Positions 49,214 through 57,730 of a stretch of 64,000 nucleotides of DNA are shown here, piece after piece; position 1 is the stretch's first letter, and every line of letters begins with the position of its first letter. The stretch is from Leifsonia sp. Leaf264 (GTDB taxonomy: Bacteria; Actinomycetota; Actinomycetes; Actinomycetales; Microbacteriaceae). Where the stretch lies: assembly GCF_001422325.1 (NCBI RefSeq), contig NZ_LMMR01000005.1, positions 62,001 to 126,000 on the forward strand, written 5' to 3'. The notes beneath the pieces are model-generated. The model was not told the DNA's origin, searched no databases, and saw only the letters and a list, made by a program, of their open reading frames with translations. The position numbers were made by a program, and so were the translations under genes.

Positions 49214-50532
49214 CCACCGTCAGCCTCTCCGAGCGGTTCCAGGCTGCGGCCGCCGCCGGACGCCCCGAGCTCGTCGGGGAAGTCTCCTCGGTCGTCGGGC
49301 TGTCCCTCGACGTGCAGGGGCTCGACGTCGCCGTCGGAGACCTCATCACCATCGGAGACACCGAACCGGTGGACGTGGAAGTGGTCGCAGTCAACCGCGA
49401 CGCCGCCCGCTGCATGCCGCTCGGCCGGATCTCCGGCATCCGCGCCGGATCCCCCGCCCGGACGAAGAACGCACCAGCGCTTGTTCCCACAGGCGGCGCC
49501 CTGTTCGGCCGTGTCCTCGACGGACTAGGCCGCCCCATCGACGGCAAAGGACCGCTGGACGTTGACACATGGGTGCCCATCCACAACGAATCCCCCAACT
49601 CCATGCTGCGCGCCCGCATCGACACGCCGCTCTCCACTGGTGTTCGCGTCCTGGACACCCTGACCACTGTGGGTCGCGGACAGCGCATGGGCCTGTTCGC
49701 CGGCTCCGGTGTCGGCAAGTCCAGCCTGCTGTCAATGATCGCGCGCGGAACCGAAGCTCAACTGTCCGTCATCGCCCTCGTCGGAGAGCGCGGCCGTGAG
49801 GTCCGCGAGTTCCTCGAAGACGACCTCGGTGAGGAAGGGCTCGCACGCAGCGTCGTCATCGTCGCGACCAGCGACGAACCCGCGCTGATGCGTCTCCGTG
49901 CAGCTTTCACTGCCACCCGTATCGCGGAGACGTTCCGCGACGCCGGCGCCGATGTGATGCTGATGATGGACTCCCTCACCAGAGTCGCGATGGCACAGCG
50001 AGAGATCGGCCTGTCAGTCGGCGAGCCGCCTGCAACACGCGGGTATCCACCATCGACATTCGCGATCCTCGCTCAGCTGCTCGAGCGCGCAGGTACGGCG
50101 GAGCGCGGCTCCGTCACCGGCATGTACACGGTGCTGGTGGACGGAGACGACCACAACGAACCGATCGCCGACGCAGCCCGCTCCATCCTCGACGGGCACA
50201 TCGTCCTTGACCGCAAGTTCGCCGTTCAGGGGCACTTCCCCGCCATTGACGCTCTCGGCTCCATCAGCCGCGTCGCGTCGAAGGTGAACCCCCGCAACCG
50301 TCAGGATGACGCCACAACCCTCCGCCGAGCCCTCGACGCGAAGAAGCAGGCCCAGGACCTTCTCGACGTCGGCATGTACCAGGCCGGAGCGAACCTGATG
50401 GTGGATGCCGCGGTCACCTACGACGAGCAGATCACCGACTTCCTCCGCCAGCGCATGGACGACCAGACACCCCCGGAGAAGTCGTGGGCTGAGCTCGCGA
50501 ACCTCGCCGGAATGATCAAGGCGGTGGCCTGA
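49210..50532 (+). CDS. fliI: Flagellar export ATPase FliI
   Basis: 440 residues. Walker A GLFAGSGVGKSSL (Lys170), Walker B (ADVMLMMDSLTRVAMAQREI) and the FliI/YscN signature EPPATRGYPPSTFAILAQLLERAG. F1-like ATPase that energises export and unfolds cargo. Overlaps fliH and fliJ. Confidence 0.96.
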   Translation: MTTVSLSERFQAAAAAGRPELVGEVSSVVGLSLDVQGLDVAVGDLITIGDTEPVDVEVVAVNRDAARCMPLGRISGIRAGSPARTKNAPALVPTGGALFGRVLDGLGRPIDGKGPLDVDTWVPIHNESPNSMLRARIDTPLSTGVRVLDTLTTVGRGQRMGLFAGSGVGKSSLLSMIARGTEAQLSVIALVGERGREVREFLEDDLGEEGLARSVVIVATSDEPALMRLRAAFTATRIAETFRDAGADVMLMMDSLTRVAMAQREIGLSVGEPPATRGYPPSTFAILAQLLERAGTAERGSVTGMYTVLVDGDDHNEPIADAARSILDGHIVLDRKFAVQGHFPAIDALGSISRVASKVNPRNRQDDATTLRRALDAKKQAQDLLDVGMYQAGANLMVDAAVTYDEQITDFLRQRMDDQTPPEKSWAELANLAGMIKAVA

Positions 50533-50957
50533 TGGCTCAATGGTCCCTGATCGGACTTCTCCGCATCCGCAAGATGCAGGAGGACCAAGCAGCCGCCGGC
50601 CTGGCCGCGGCGAACCACCGAGTCCGCGAATCCAAGGTCAGCCAGGACCGAGTCCGGCATCGCCTCGCTTCCCTCGGAACAGAAGCCACCGACGTTGACA
50701 CGCTCCGTGCGATCGCCGCCAGCCGGGCCGCCAGCGCCGCCAGCATCAGCGACTTCAACCACCTGATCAAGATGGGCGCGGCCGAAGTCGAGGAAGCCCA
50801 GACCGCCTTCGCCGAGGCGAAACGGAACACATCATCCCTCGAGAAGCTCCACACCCGCTTCACCGACGAGCAGCTAGCCGCTGAACTGCGCGAAGAGCAA
50901 CTCGTCCTGGATGAAATCGCATCATCCCGTCACACCCGAAACCCAGAAAGCAAGTAA
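50532..50957 (+). CDS. fliJ: Flagellar export chaperone FliJ
   Basis: 141 residues, coupled to fliI by TGATG. Entirely helical, with two long coiled-coil helices (KMQEDQAAAGLAAANHRV, then EAQTAFAEAKRNTSSLEKL), matching FliJ size and position. Confidence 0.85.
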   Translation: MAQWSLIGLLRIRKMQEDQAAAGLAAANHRVRESKVSQDRVRHRLASLGTEATDVDTLRAIAASRAASAASISDFNHLIKMGAAEVEEAQTAFAEAKRNTSSLEKLHTRFTDEQLAAELREEQLVLDEIASSRHTRNPESK

Positions 50958-50963
50958 CACCCC

Positions 50964-51644
50964 ATGCCTATCAGCGAAGCCCTCGGCCGCATCGAAGAGA
51001 TCAAGAACCAGATCGTCGAACTGACCACACCTGCCGAGCAGACACCTGCGACCACAGCGGTGAACAGCACCAGCGAGACCGAGTTCGCCACTGCCCTCGG
51101 CAGTGTCACCGACACCGTCCCGTCCAACGGCACGGCAACCGGAGAGTCGATCGTCGAGGAAGCGAAGAAGTACCTCGGCATCCCGTACGTGTTCGGAGCG
51201 GAATCACCTGAAGACGGTTTCGACTGCTCCGGGCTCGTCCAGTACGTCCTGAAGCAGCAGGGCATCGACGCTCCCCGACTTGCTCACGAGCAGGCCACCA
51301 TCGGCACCGAAGTTCAGGGCGGTCTCGCCAACGCACAGCCCGGCGATCTCATCGTGACAACCAACTCCGACCACATCGTCATCTACGCCGGCGACGGGAT
51401 GGTCGTCCACGCCCCCACCGAAGGCCGCACAGTCTCTTACCAAAAGAACTGGTTGACCGACAGTGACATTCAGACGATCAGACGCGTCGCCCCCGCCGCG
51501 ACTGCGGCCGCCAGCAACACCGCCAGCACCCAGAGCCAGCAGATCGCTGAGCTTCAGAAGATGCTGAACGGCACCGCTGGCACCTCAACGAACAGCATGT
51601 CGGATCTGATCACAGCCATGCAGATGTCCTCCTTCGGAAAGTGA
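50964..51644 (+). CDS. NlpC/P60 peptidoglycan endopeptidase
   Basis: 226 residues. Catalytic motif FDCSGLVQY (Cys88) and the His strand DHIVIYAG (His137) of NlpC/P60 gamma-D-Glu-diamino-acid endopeptidases; YVFGAESPEDG precedes the Cys. No signal peptide: within the flagellar operon it is probably exported by the type III apparatus to open peptidoglycan for the rod, replacing the FlgJ muramidase. The ~65-residue N-terminus contains an LTTPAEQTPATT spacer. ATG 50964; its stop overlaps fliK. Confidence 0.9.
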   Translation: MPISEALGRIEEIKNQIVELTTPAEQTPATTAVNSTSETEFATALGSVTDTVPSNGTATGESIVEEAKKYLGIPYVFGAESPEDGFDCSGLVQYVLKQQGIDAPRLAHEQATIGTEVQGGLANAQPGDLIVTTNSDHIVIYAGDGMVVHAPTEGRTVSYQKNWLTDSDIQTIRRVAPAATAAASNTASTQSQQIAELQKMLNGTAGTSTNSMSDLITAMQMSSFGK

Positions 51645-53011
51645 CCATGACCATCCCACTCATCGGATCGTTCACCCCCACACCTCCCAGCGGCCCCGCC
51701 GCGGGGTCCGCCGGCGGCGGCGGAGACCAGTCAGCATTCGCAGAGCTGTTCAGCCAGGCAGCGCAGTCACAGGACGGCTCCACTGTGCCCAGCGCTGGGA
51801 TCGCACCAGCAGCCACCACGTTGCCAGCTCAGGCCGAAACCACCGCCGGCAGCGGCCCTGCAGCCAGCGTTCCGGTTGCCCCCGCTGACGCCACCCTGGA
51901 GGCCCCAGCTGCCTTCCTGGCGGCTGTTGCCGCAGCCGCACCCGCCGCTGCACCCGCAGCGCCCGACGACGTCGATGAGCCCGACGAGACCGACTCGACT
52001 GACGACGGGAACCCCTCCGACGCTGGAGCCGCAACTCCGCCCCTGGTCCCAGCTCAGCTTCCTTCGACGCTGACCCAGCAGGCCCAGACCGTGGTTTCGC
52101 CCGACGCTGCACCTACAAGTTCGGACCAGGTTGAGCCTGACAACGGAGCGGTCAGCCCGCAGGGTCGCTCGGCCGCCACCCCAGCTCCCGAGGCCGAGCC
52201 GGCGGCAACCGCCGAGTCGAGCACGACGATCAAGCCTGCCCGGTCGGTGTCAACAGTCGTGAATGTCTCAGCTGAGACACCCACCACTCCGGCGGCGACC
52301 TCCTCGGCGGCGCAGTTCACCGCAGCCGACAGTGGCCGGCCATCAGCAAGCGCAGCCACGGGGTCTCCTCTGAAGACTCAGCCCGCCCAGACCACTACTG
52401 TCGGTCCGATCGCCGGACAGGAGCCCGACGAGGGCAGCCAGCAGGCGACTGCACCCACGCCGGCAGCTCCCGCGGCCACCGCTGCCCCCACACCGACTCC
52501 GGCGGCACCCGTTCAGCAGGCAAGCCCTTCAGCCCCAGCCCAACAGGTACAGGCGGCAGCCGCACCTCTCCCGCTGAACACCCAGCTCGCCCAGCCCGTC
52601 GTCCGGCTCGCCACCGCCGGCAACGGCGACCACACCCTCATCGTGAAGGTCAACCCGGACAACCTCGGGCCCGTCACCGTGAAAGCCCATGTGGACGGAC
52701 AGAAGATCTCCATCGAGCTTCTCACTCCCGACGCCACCGGACGCGAAGCGGTCAAGCAGGTTCTCGCAGACCTCCGCCGTGACCTCGCAGTCACCGGGGT
52801 GAACGCCACCGTCACAGTCTCCGACCAGTCCACCGGCGGCTCAGCCGGGCGCGGCGGCAGCGACCTCAGCCAGGGCAACGGCGGAGGCACTTCCGACCGC
52901 CGCGAACCCGGTGCTAACGACAACCGCCGAGACAGCCGACAGTCACACAGTGACAGGCCACAGCGAAACGCTGCGCACATCCCCACTTCCGCCCTCGATG
53001 TTCTCGCGTAA
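51641..53011 (+). CDS. fliK: Hook-length control protein FliK
   Basis: 456 residues from GTG 51641 (ATG at 51647 is equally possible). Residues ~10-305 are Ala/Pro/Thr/Ser-rich and disordered, the ruler part; residues ~310-395 form the Flg_hook domain (LIVKVNPDNLGPVTVKAHVDG, then LLTPDATGREAVKQVLADLRRDL). The C-terminal tail is Gly/Asp/Arg-rich. Confidence 0.88.
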   Translation: MTMTIPLIGSFTPTPPSGPAAGSAGGGGDQSAFAELFSQAAQSQDGSTVPSAGIAPAATTLPAQAETTAGSGPAASVPVAPADATLEAPAAFLAAVAAAAPAAAPAAPDDVDEPDETDSTDDGNPSDAGAATPPLVPAQLPSTLTQQAQTVVSPDAAPTSSDQVEPDNGAVSPQGRSAATPAPEAEPAATAESSTTIKPARSVSTVVNVSAETPTTPAATSSAAQFTAADSGRPSASAATGSPLKTQPAQTTTVGPIAGQEPDEGSQQATAPTPAAPAATAAPTPTPAAPVQQASPSAPAQQVQAAAAPLPLNTQLAQPVVRLATAGNGDHTLIVKVNPDNLGPVTVKAHVDGQKISIELLTPDATGREAVKQVLADLRRDLAVTGVNATVTVSDQSTGGSAGRGGSDLSQGNGGGTSDRREPGANDNRRDSRQSHSDRPQRNAAHIPTSALDVLA

Positions 53012-53020
53012 GGAGACACC

Positions 53021-53458
53021 ATGACCGACGCGATCACCGGAACCATTTCGAACCAGACCTACAACGGTTCGATCACCTCCATCGCCAGCGGTTCGGCGCG
53101 CACCAGCGCTCCGAAGCAGGAGATGGACTCCGAGATGTTCCTCAAGCTCCTCATCACCCAGATGCAGAACCAGGACCCGTCCAACCCGATGGACTCCTCC
53201 CAGATGGTGCAGCAGACCTCGTCTCTTGCCCAGATGGAGCAGCTCACCGAGATGTCGGACTTGACCAGCGAGTCGTTCGGACTGCAGATGCGCAACGCCG
53301 CTGCCGCCCTGATCGGCAAGCAGGTCAGCTACACCGACGCGGACGGCAAGGACATCACCGGCACAGCCACCGCCGTCTCCTACAAGGACTCAACGCCCAA
53401 GGTCACCGTCAACGGTGTCCAGGTCAACCTCGACGTCATCTCCGGCGTCACCAACTAA
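53021..53458 (+). CDS. flgD: Hook assembly protein FlgD
   Basis: 145 residues. The FlgD_N signature MFLKLLITQMQNQDPSNPMDSSQMV is present; the short C-terminus lacks the usual tudor/FlgD_ig domains, giving a minimal FlgD. Scaffolds hook polymerisation. Upstream AAGGAGA. Confidence 0.9.
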   Translation: MTDAITGTISNQTYNGSITSIASGSARTSAPKQEMDSEMFLKLLITQMQNQDPSNPMDSSQMVQQTSSLAQMEQLTEMSDLTSESFGLQMRNAAAALIGKQVSYTDADGKDITGTATAVSYKDSTPKVTVNGVQVNLDVISGVTN

Positions 53459-53487
53459 CCACTCCAGCAACACCCGAAAGGCACATC

Positions 53488-54651
53488 ATGCTTCGCTCCC
53501 TCGGTTCCGGAATCTCCGGAATGTCCTCCAGCCAGAAGATGCTCGACGTCACCGCCAACAACATCGCCAACGTGAACACCACCGGCTTCAAGGCCAGCTC
53601 CGTTCAGTTCCAGGACACCCTCAGCCAGCTGCTGCGCGGCCCCGGCCCCGGCACCCCCGAGGTCGGCGGAACCAACCCCGCCCAGGTCGGCCTCGGCGTC
53701 CAGGTGGCAGGCATCGCCACGAACTTCGCACAGGGCTCCGCGAAGGCGACCGGTCGCGCCAGCGACATGATGATCGCCGGCGACGGTCTGTTCGCTGTCA
53801 AGCAGGGCGGCGAGACGCTCTACACGCGCGCCGGCGAGTTCGACTTCGACACCGACGGCCGTCTCGTCACCCCTTCGGGCGGGCTCGTCCAGGGTTGGAC
53901 GTTCACCGACGGCGTCCTCAACCAGGGTGCTGGCCTGCAGAACATCCAGCTGCCCCTGAACATCGTCTCGAAGGCGACCACCACCACGGCGGCGACGATC
54001 ACCGGAAACCTCCCCGATGACGCTGCAGTCGGAGACGTCCTCGTCCGCGACCTCGACGTCTACGACGCCGCCGGCAACAAGAGCGTCCTCAGCATCACCT
54101 TCGAGCGCACCGCAGCAGGCTGGGACGTCGGCGACGGCTCCACCGTCAGCGGGTCCCTCTCCTACACCGGCGGAGCGCTCACGGGCAGCGGCGCCGTCAA
54201 CGTCGGCGGTGTCGACATCGACCTGTCCAAGACCACCGGCTTCGCGAAGCTCACCACCATCGCTCTCAACGGACAGGACGGCCACGCTGCCGGCGGTCTC
54301 GACTCGTACTCCATCGCCCCGGACGGCACCGTGGTCGGTTCCTTCTCCAACGGTGTCACCGAGAACATCGCCCGGATCGCGCTGGCGACGTTCACCAACT
54401 ACGGCGGACTGGAGAAGGCTGGCGGATCCACCTACCGCGAGACGGTCAACTCCGGGCCCTCCACCCTCACCACCGCGGGCCAGAACGGAACCGGTGCCCT
54501 CGCGGCCGGGTACGTCGAGATGAGCAACGTCGACCTGTCGCAGGAGTTCTCGAACCTGATCGTCGCCCAGCGCGCCTTCCAGGCGAACGCCCGCATCATC
54601 ACCACCTCCGACAGCGTCCTGGAGGAAGTCGTCAACCTGAAGCGCGGATAG
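53488..54651 (+). CDS. flgE: Flagellar hook protein FlgE
   Basis: 387 residues. N-terminal rod/hook signature DVTANNIANVNTTGFKASSVQFQD and C-terminal SNVDLSQEFSNLIVAQRAFQANARIITTSDSVLEEVVNLKRG, as in FlgE. Hook subunit. A 19-bp stem terminator follows 18 bases after its stop. Confidence 0.95.
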   Translation: MLRSLGSGISGMSSSQKMLDVTANNIANVNTTGFKASSVQFQDTLSQLLRGPGPGTPEVGGTNPAQVGLGVQVAGIATNFAQGSAKATGRASDMMIAGDGLFAVKQGGETLYTRAGEFDFDTDGRLVTPSGGLVQGWTFTDGVLNQGAGLQNIQLPLNIVSKATTTTAATITGNLPDDAAVGDVLVRDLDVYDAAGNKSVLSITFERTAAGWDVGDGSTVSGSLSYTGGALTGSGAVNVGGVDIDLSKTTGFAKLTTIALNGQDGHAAGGLDSYSIAPDGTVVGSFSNGVTENIARIALATFTNYGGLEKAGGSTYRETVNSGPSTLTTAGQNGTGALAAGYVEMSNVDLSQEFSNLIVAQRAFQANARIITTSDSVLEEVVNLKRG

Positions 54652-54668
54652 CAGTAATCCGCTCCAGC

Positions 54669-54718
54669 CAATCGGCCGTTCCCGCCTAACACCAAGGCGG
54701 GGACGGCCGATTGTCTTT
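54669..54718 (+). terminator. Strong intrinsic terminator after flgE
   Basis: 19-bp stem (54669-54687 with 54695-54713; one G:U pair) closed by a 7-base loop and followed by TCTTT. It splits the flagellar cluster between flgE and flbD. Confidence 0.88.
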
Positions 54719-54770
54719 GTGAGGGCAACCCCGCCCCTTGACGTACGCCCAACGAAAGGCCCGCCCCACC

Positions 54771-55046
54771 ATGATTTCCGTCACCAGGCTCAACGGCCAA
54801 CGGTTCGCGGTGAACCAGGACCTCATCGAACAGGTGAGAGAGATCCCCGACACCACCTTGGTGCTTGTCGACGGAACCACGTACAACATCACGGAGACGT
54901 ACGACCAGGTCTCCGACCTCATCGATCTCGCCCACGCACGCGTCCTGGCTGCGGCCTACAATCTTCGCGCTGGCACCGCTGAGGTCATCCACACAGAAAC
55001 CACCGTCGCCCCAGGCGCCCCCATCAGGAAGGGCGGCCTCCTCTGA
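54771..55046 (+). CDS. flbD: FlbD family protein
   Basis: 91 residues from ATG 54771. N-terminus MISVTRLNGQRFAVNQDLIEQV, then TLVLVDGTTYNITET, matches FlbD, a small conserved flagellar protein next to motA in Gram-positives and spirochaetes; its exact role is not known. Its stop overlaps motA (TGATGG). Confidence 0.9.
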   Translation: MISVTRLNGQRFAVNQDLIEQVREIPDTTLVLVDGTTYNITETYDQVSDLIDLAHARVLAAAYNLRAGTAEVIHTETTVAPGAPIRKGGLL

Positions 55047-55810
55047 TGGACATCGCACTCATCCTCGGACTCGTCATCGCTTTCGGGTCCATCGTCGTCA
55101 CCGTCATCATCGAAGGCGGACACCTCGAATCACTGATTCTGCCTGGCCCGATGCTCCTGGTCATCGGCGCCACCCTCGGTGTCGGCATCGCCTCAGGCCG
55201 ACTCTCCGACGCCCTCCGGGCGTTCGCCACCATCCCGAAGATTCTCATCGGCAAGACGCAGAAGCCGCAGGCTGTCATCGATCAGATGGTGCAGATCGCT
55301 GAGAAGGCCCGCAAGAACGGCCTCCTGTCCCTCGAGCAGGACGCCGCAGAGACTGACGACCCGTTCCTGAAGAACGCCCTCCAGAACATCGCCGACGGCA
55401 CCGACTCCGAAGAGCTCCGGGTGCTGCTGGAGGAGGACCTCCACTCCAAGATCAAAGAGAAGAAGCACGCCGGGAAGTTCTTCAAGATGCTCGGCGGGTA
55501 CGCCCCCACCATCGGTGTTCTCGGCACCGTCGTCTCGCTCACCCACGTGCTGGAGAACCTCGACGAACCCGACACGCTCGGCCCGTCGATCGCCGCGGCG
55601 TTCGTCGCGACCCTCTGGGGTCTCCTGTCCGCGAACTTCATCTGGCTGCCGCTCGGCGACCGCCAGGGACGTCTCGCGCAGATCGAAGAGGACAACAAGA
55701 CCCTGATCATGGAGGGCGCCCTCGCCATCCAGTCCGGAACGCCGGCACGACTGCTTGGAGAGCGTCTGCGGGCGATGGTCGCCGACCACGAACTCTCCAA
55801 AGAGAAGTAG
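55046..55810 (+). CDS. motA: Flagellar stator protein MotA
   Basis: 254 residues, overlapping flbD. Four membrane helices; the conserved cytoplasmic loop has KFFKMLGGYAPTIGVLGTVVSLTHVLENL with the Pro-containing helix of MotA, and FVATLWGLLSANFIWLPLG closes the channel. Couples ion flow to FliG. Confidence 0.95.
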   Translation: MDIALILGLVIAFGSIVVTVIIEGGHLESLILPGPMLLVIGATLGVGIASGRLSDALRAFATIPKILIGKTQKPQAVIDQMVQIAEKARKNGLLSLEQDAAETDDPFLKNALQNIADGTDSEELRVLLEEDLHSKIKEKKHAGKFFKMLGGYAPTIGVLGTVVSLTHVLENLDEPDTLGPSIAAAFVATLWGLLSANFIWLPLGDRQGRLAQIEEDNKTLIMEGALAIQSGTPARLLGERLRAMVADHELSKEK

Positions 55811-55816
55811 CCCCGG

Positions 55817-56740
55817 ATGAGCAAGCGGAAGAAGCGGGGCGGCGGTGACGTCGAGCACCACATCGATGAACGCTGGGCCATCTCCTACATGGACATGGTC
55901 ACGGTCCTCATGTGCCTGTTCATCGTCCTGTTCGCGATGTCCAGCCCCGACGCCGAGAAGTACGAGAAGCTGAAAGACTCCCTCGCCACCGGGTTCGGAA
56001 CCGAGCAGTCAGAGACCGTCGATGTCGCCGAAGGAATCATCGTCCCGCCCGAGCTCGAAGGCGAAGACGAAAACCTGACGAACATCGACATCGCAAAGAA
56101 GGAACTGGCGACCTTGAAGGCGATCCGCGACCACATCAACTCGAACCTCACCGCCCAGGGCAACCAGAACGCCGTCAGCTACAAGATCGACGAGCGTGGA
56201 CTCACCGTCTCCCTCGTCGGCGCGGAGACCTTCTTCCAGGGAGGGTCCACGGACCTGTCAGCGAAGGCAGTTGACATCCTGAACGCGATCGGACCGGTCG
56301 TCGCACCCATCAAGAACCAGCTCAGCGTCGAAGGCCACGCCGACCCGCACGGGTCCAGCGCACCGTTCCCCACCGACTGGGAGCTCTCCTCCGGGCGTTC
56401 CACCCAAGTCGTCCGGTTCTTCACTGAACGCCAAGGCGTCGCCGCGAACAGGCTCGCCGCGATCGGATACTCCTCAGCCCGACCCGTCACACAGGACGCA
56501 TCCCCTGCAGGCCAGCAGCAAAACAGACGCGTCGACATCGTCATCCTGTCCGACAAGACCGACGCGGTCCGTGCCCTCATCCCCGGACTTCTCGCAGCCG
56601 AAACCGACCCGGCGAAGGCGGCAGAAATGAAGGCAGAGGCGGAGAAGGAAGCGGCGGAGCTGAAGGGCGCCCACGAGGCAGCCGACAAGTTGGAGAAGTC
56701 GACCAAGAAGGCCGAGAAGAAGAAGTCGGGCGGACATTGA
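55817..56740 (+). CDS. motB: Flagellar stator protein MotB
   Basis: 307 residues. Asp26 in the single membrane helix (ISYMDMVTVLMCLFIVLF) is the proton-binding residue; residues ~165-265 are the OmpA-like peptidoglycan-binding domain (VEGHADPHG, then AANRLAAIGYSSARPV). A charged Lys/Glu/Ala-rich C-terminal tail is longer than usual. Confidence 0.95.
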   Translation: MSKRKKRGGGDVEHHIDERWAISYMDMVTVLMCLFIVLFAMSSPDAEKYEKLKDSLATGFGTEQSETVDVAEGIIVPPELEGEDENLTNIDIAKKELATLKAIRDHINSNLTAQGNQNAVSYKIDERGLTVSLVGAETFFQGGSTDLSAKAVDILNAIGPVVAPIKNQLSVEGHADPHGSSAPFPTDWELSSGRSTQVVRFFTERQGVAANRLAAIGYSSARPVTQDASPAGQQQNRRVDIVILSDKTDAVRALIPGLLAAETDPAKAAEMKAEAEKEAAELKGAHEAADKLEKSTKKAEKKKSGGH

Positions 56741-56770
56741 CAGCCGGCCCTGTTGCTCGCGCATAGAACC
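56741..56770 (+). promoter_or_regulatory. Class A variant promoter, second copy, upstream of fliM
   Basis: CAGCCGGCC, 5 bases, GCTCGCGCATAGAACC, identical in both blocks to 8301-8330 with the same gap. Starts at the motB stop. Confidence 0.6.
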
Positions 56771-56773
56771 ACT

Positions 56774-56788
56774 ACCGGAAGTTCCGGT
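56774..56788 (+). promoter_or_regulatory. Palindrome ACCGGAA-G-TTCCGGT upstream of fliM
   Basis: Perfect 7-bp dyad directly after the class A variant motif; operator-like. No U-tract, so a terminator is unlikely. Confidence 0.5.
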
Positions 56789-56792
56789 CGTC

Positions 56793-56819
56793 TTACCCTC
56801 CCGCAGCCGCGGCCGATGG
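56793..56819 (+). promoter_or_regulatory. Weak FliA-type promoter upstream of fliM
   Basis: GCCGATGG (56812-56819) with TTACCCTC 11 bases upstream. The -10 is good, the -35 poor. Confidence 0.4.
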
Positions 56820-56851
56820 TCATAGACGTGGCAATTCGAAAAGGCTCCCCA

Positions 56852-57730
56852 GTGAACCACCCAGAAGAGAAGGTCGTCGAACCGTACGACTTCCGTCGAC
56901 CGACCACGCTCGCCCGCGAACACTCCCGTGTTCTGGAGAACGCTTTCGAGACGTTCGCCCGGCAGTGGGGAACCCAGCTGACCGCGAACATCAGGTCCCG
57001 CTCGCAGGTGACGTTCGACTTCGTCGCCATGAACTCCTACGACGAGTACGCGTCATCGCTTCCCGGCTCCACCACGATGGTCCTCGTCGACCTCGGAGAC
57101 GACGCGGCAAAGGGTGTCATCCAGTTCCCTGCCACGGCGGCGTTCGGCTGGTTCAGCCACATGCTCGGCGGCACCGGAAAGCACAAGGAAGTGGAACGCC
57201 CCTTCACTCCGATCGAGTCGTCCATGCTGAAGAAGCTCCTCGACGACCTCATCGAAGACGTCAAGTACAGCCTGTCGCAGCTCATCGACTACGACGTCAC
57301 CGTCGAGTCGGTCTCCCACAACTCTCAGTTCGCCCAGGCAGCCGCCCCCACCGAGCTCATGGTGGTCTCCACGTTCACCGCCCAGACCGGCGAGCAGTCC
57401 AACATCGCCACCATCGCCATCCCCTCCGAGATCCTGCTCCGCAAGCTCGGAACCACGAACCCCGTGGTCAAGGACGAAGACACCCGAACGCAGATGGCAT
57501 CCCAGCTCGCCGATGTCCCCATCGAAGTGTCCCTGCAGATCCCGCCGGTCGACACCACCGGCTACGACGTCCTCAACCTCACCGTCGGTCAGATCATCCC
57601 GCTGCGCCACCCCGCCAGCAGACCTCTCGACCTGGCCGTGGATGGACACCCTCTCGCTCGCGCCGCATTCGGCAAGAGCGGCACCCGACTCGCATGCACC
57701 ATCACAGACATCAAGGAGAACCACCGATGA
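56852..57730 (+). CDS. fliM: Flagellar motor switch protein FliM
   Basis: 292 residues from GTG 56852 (AAAAGG upstream); GTG 56828 and ATG 56753 are in-frame alternatives, but the latter lies inside the putative promoter. YDFRRPTTLAREHSRVLENAF and the CheC-like middle domain followed by a SpoA domain at the C-terminus (LDLAVDGHPLARAAFGKSG) match FliM. The CheY-P binding N-terminal EIDALL peptide is not obvious. fliL is absent before it. Confidence 0.9.
   Translation: MNHPEEKVVEPYDFRRPTTLAREHSRVLENAFETFARQWGTQLTANIRSRSQVTFDFVAMNSYDEYASSLPGSTTMVLVDLGDDAAKGVIQFPATAAFGWFSHMLGGTGKHKEVERPFTPIESSMLKKLLDDLIEDVKYSLSQLIDYDVTVESVSHNSQFAQAAAPTELMVVSTFTAQTGEQSNIATIAIPSEILLRKLGTTNPVVKDEDTRTQMASQLADVPIEVSLQIPPVDTTGYDVLNLTVGQIIPLRHPASRPLDLAVDGHPLARAAFGKSGTRLACTITDIKENHR

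Noticed and set aside
56774-56788. ACCGGAA-G-TTCCGGT as a terminator of motB
   Set aside because: Only a one-base centre and no T-run; it fits a protein-binding dyad better.
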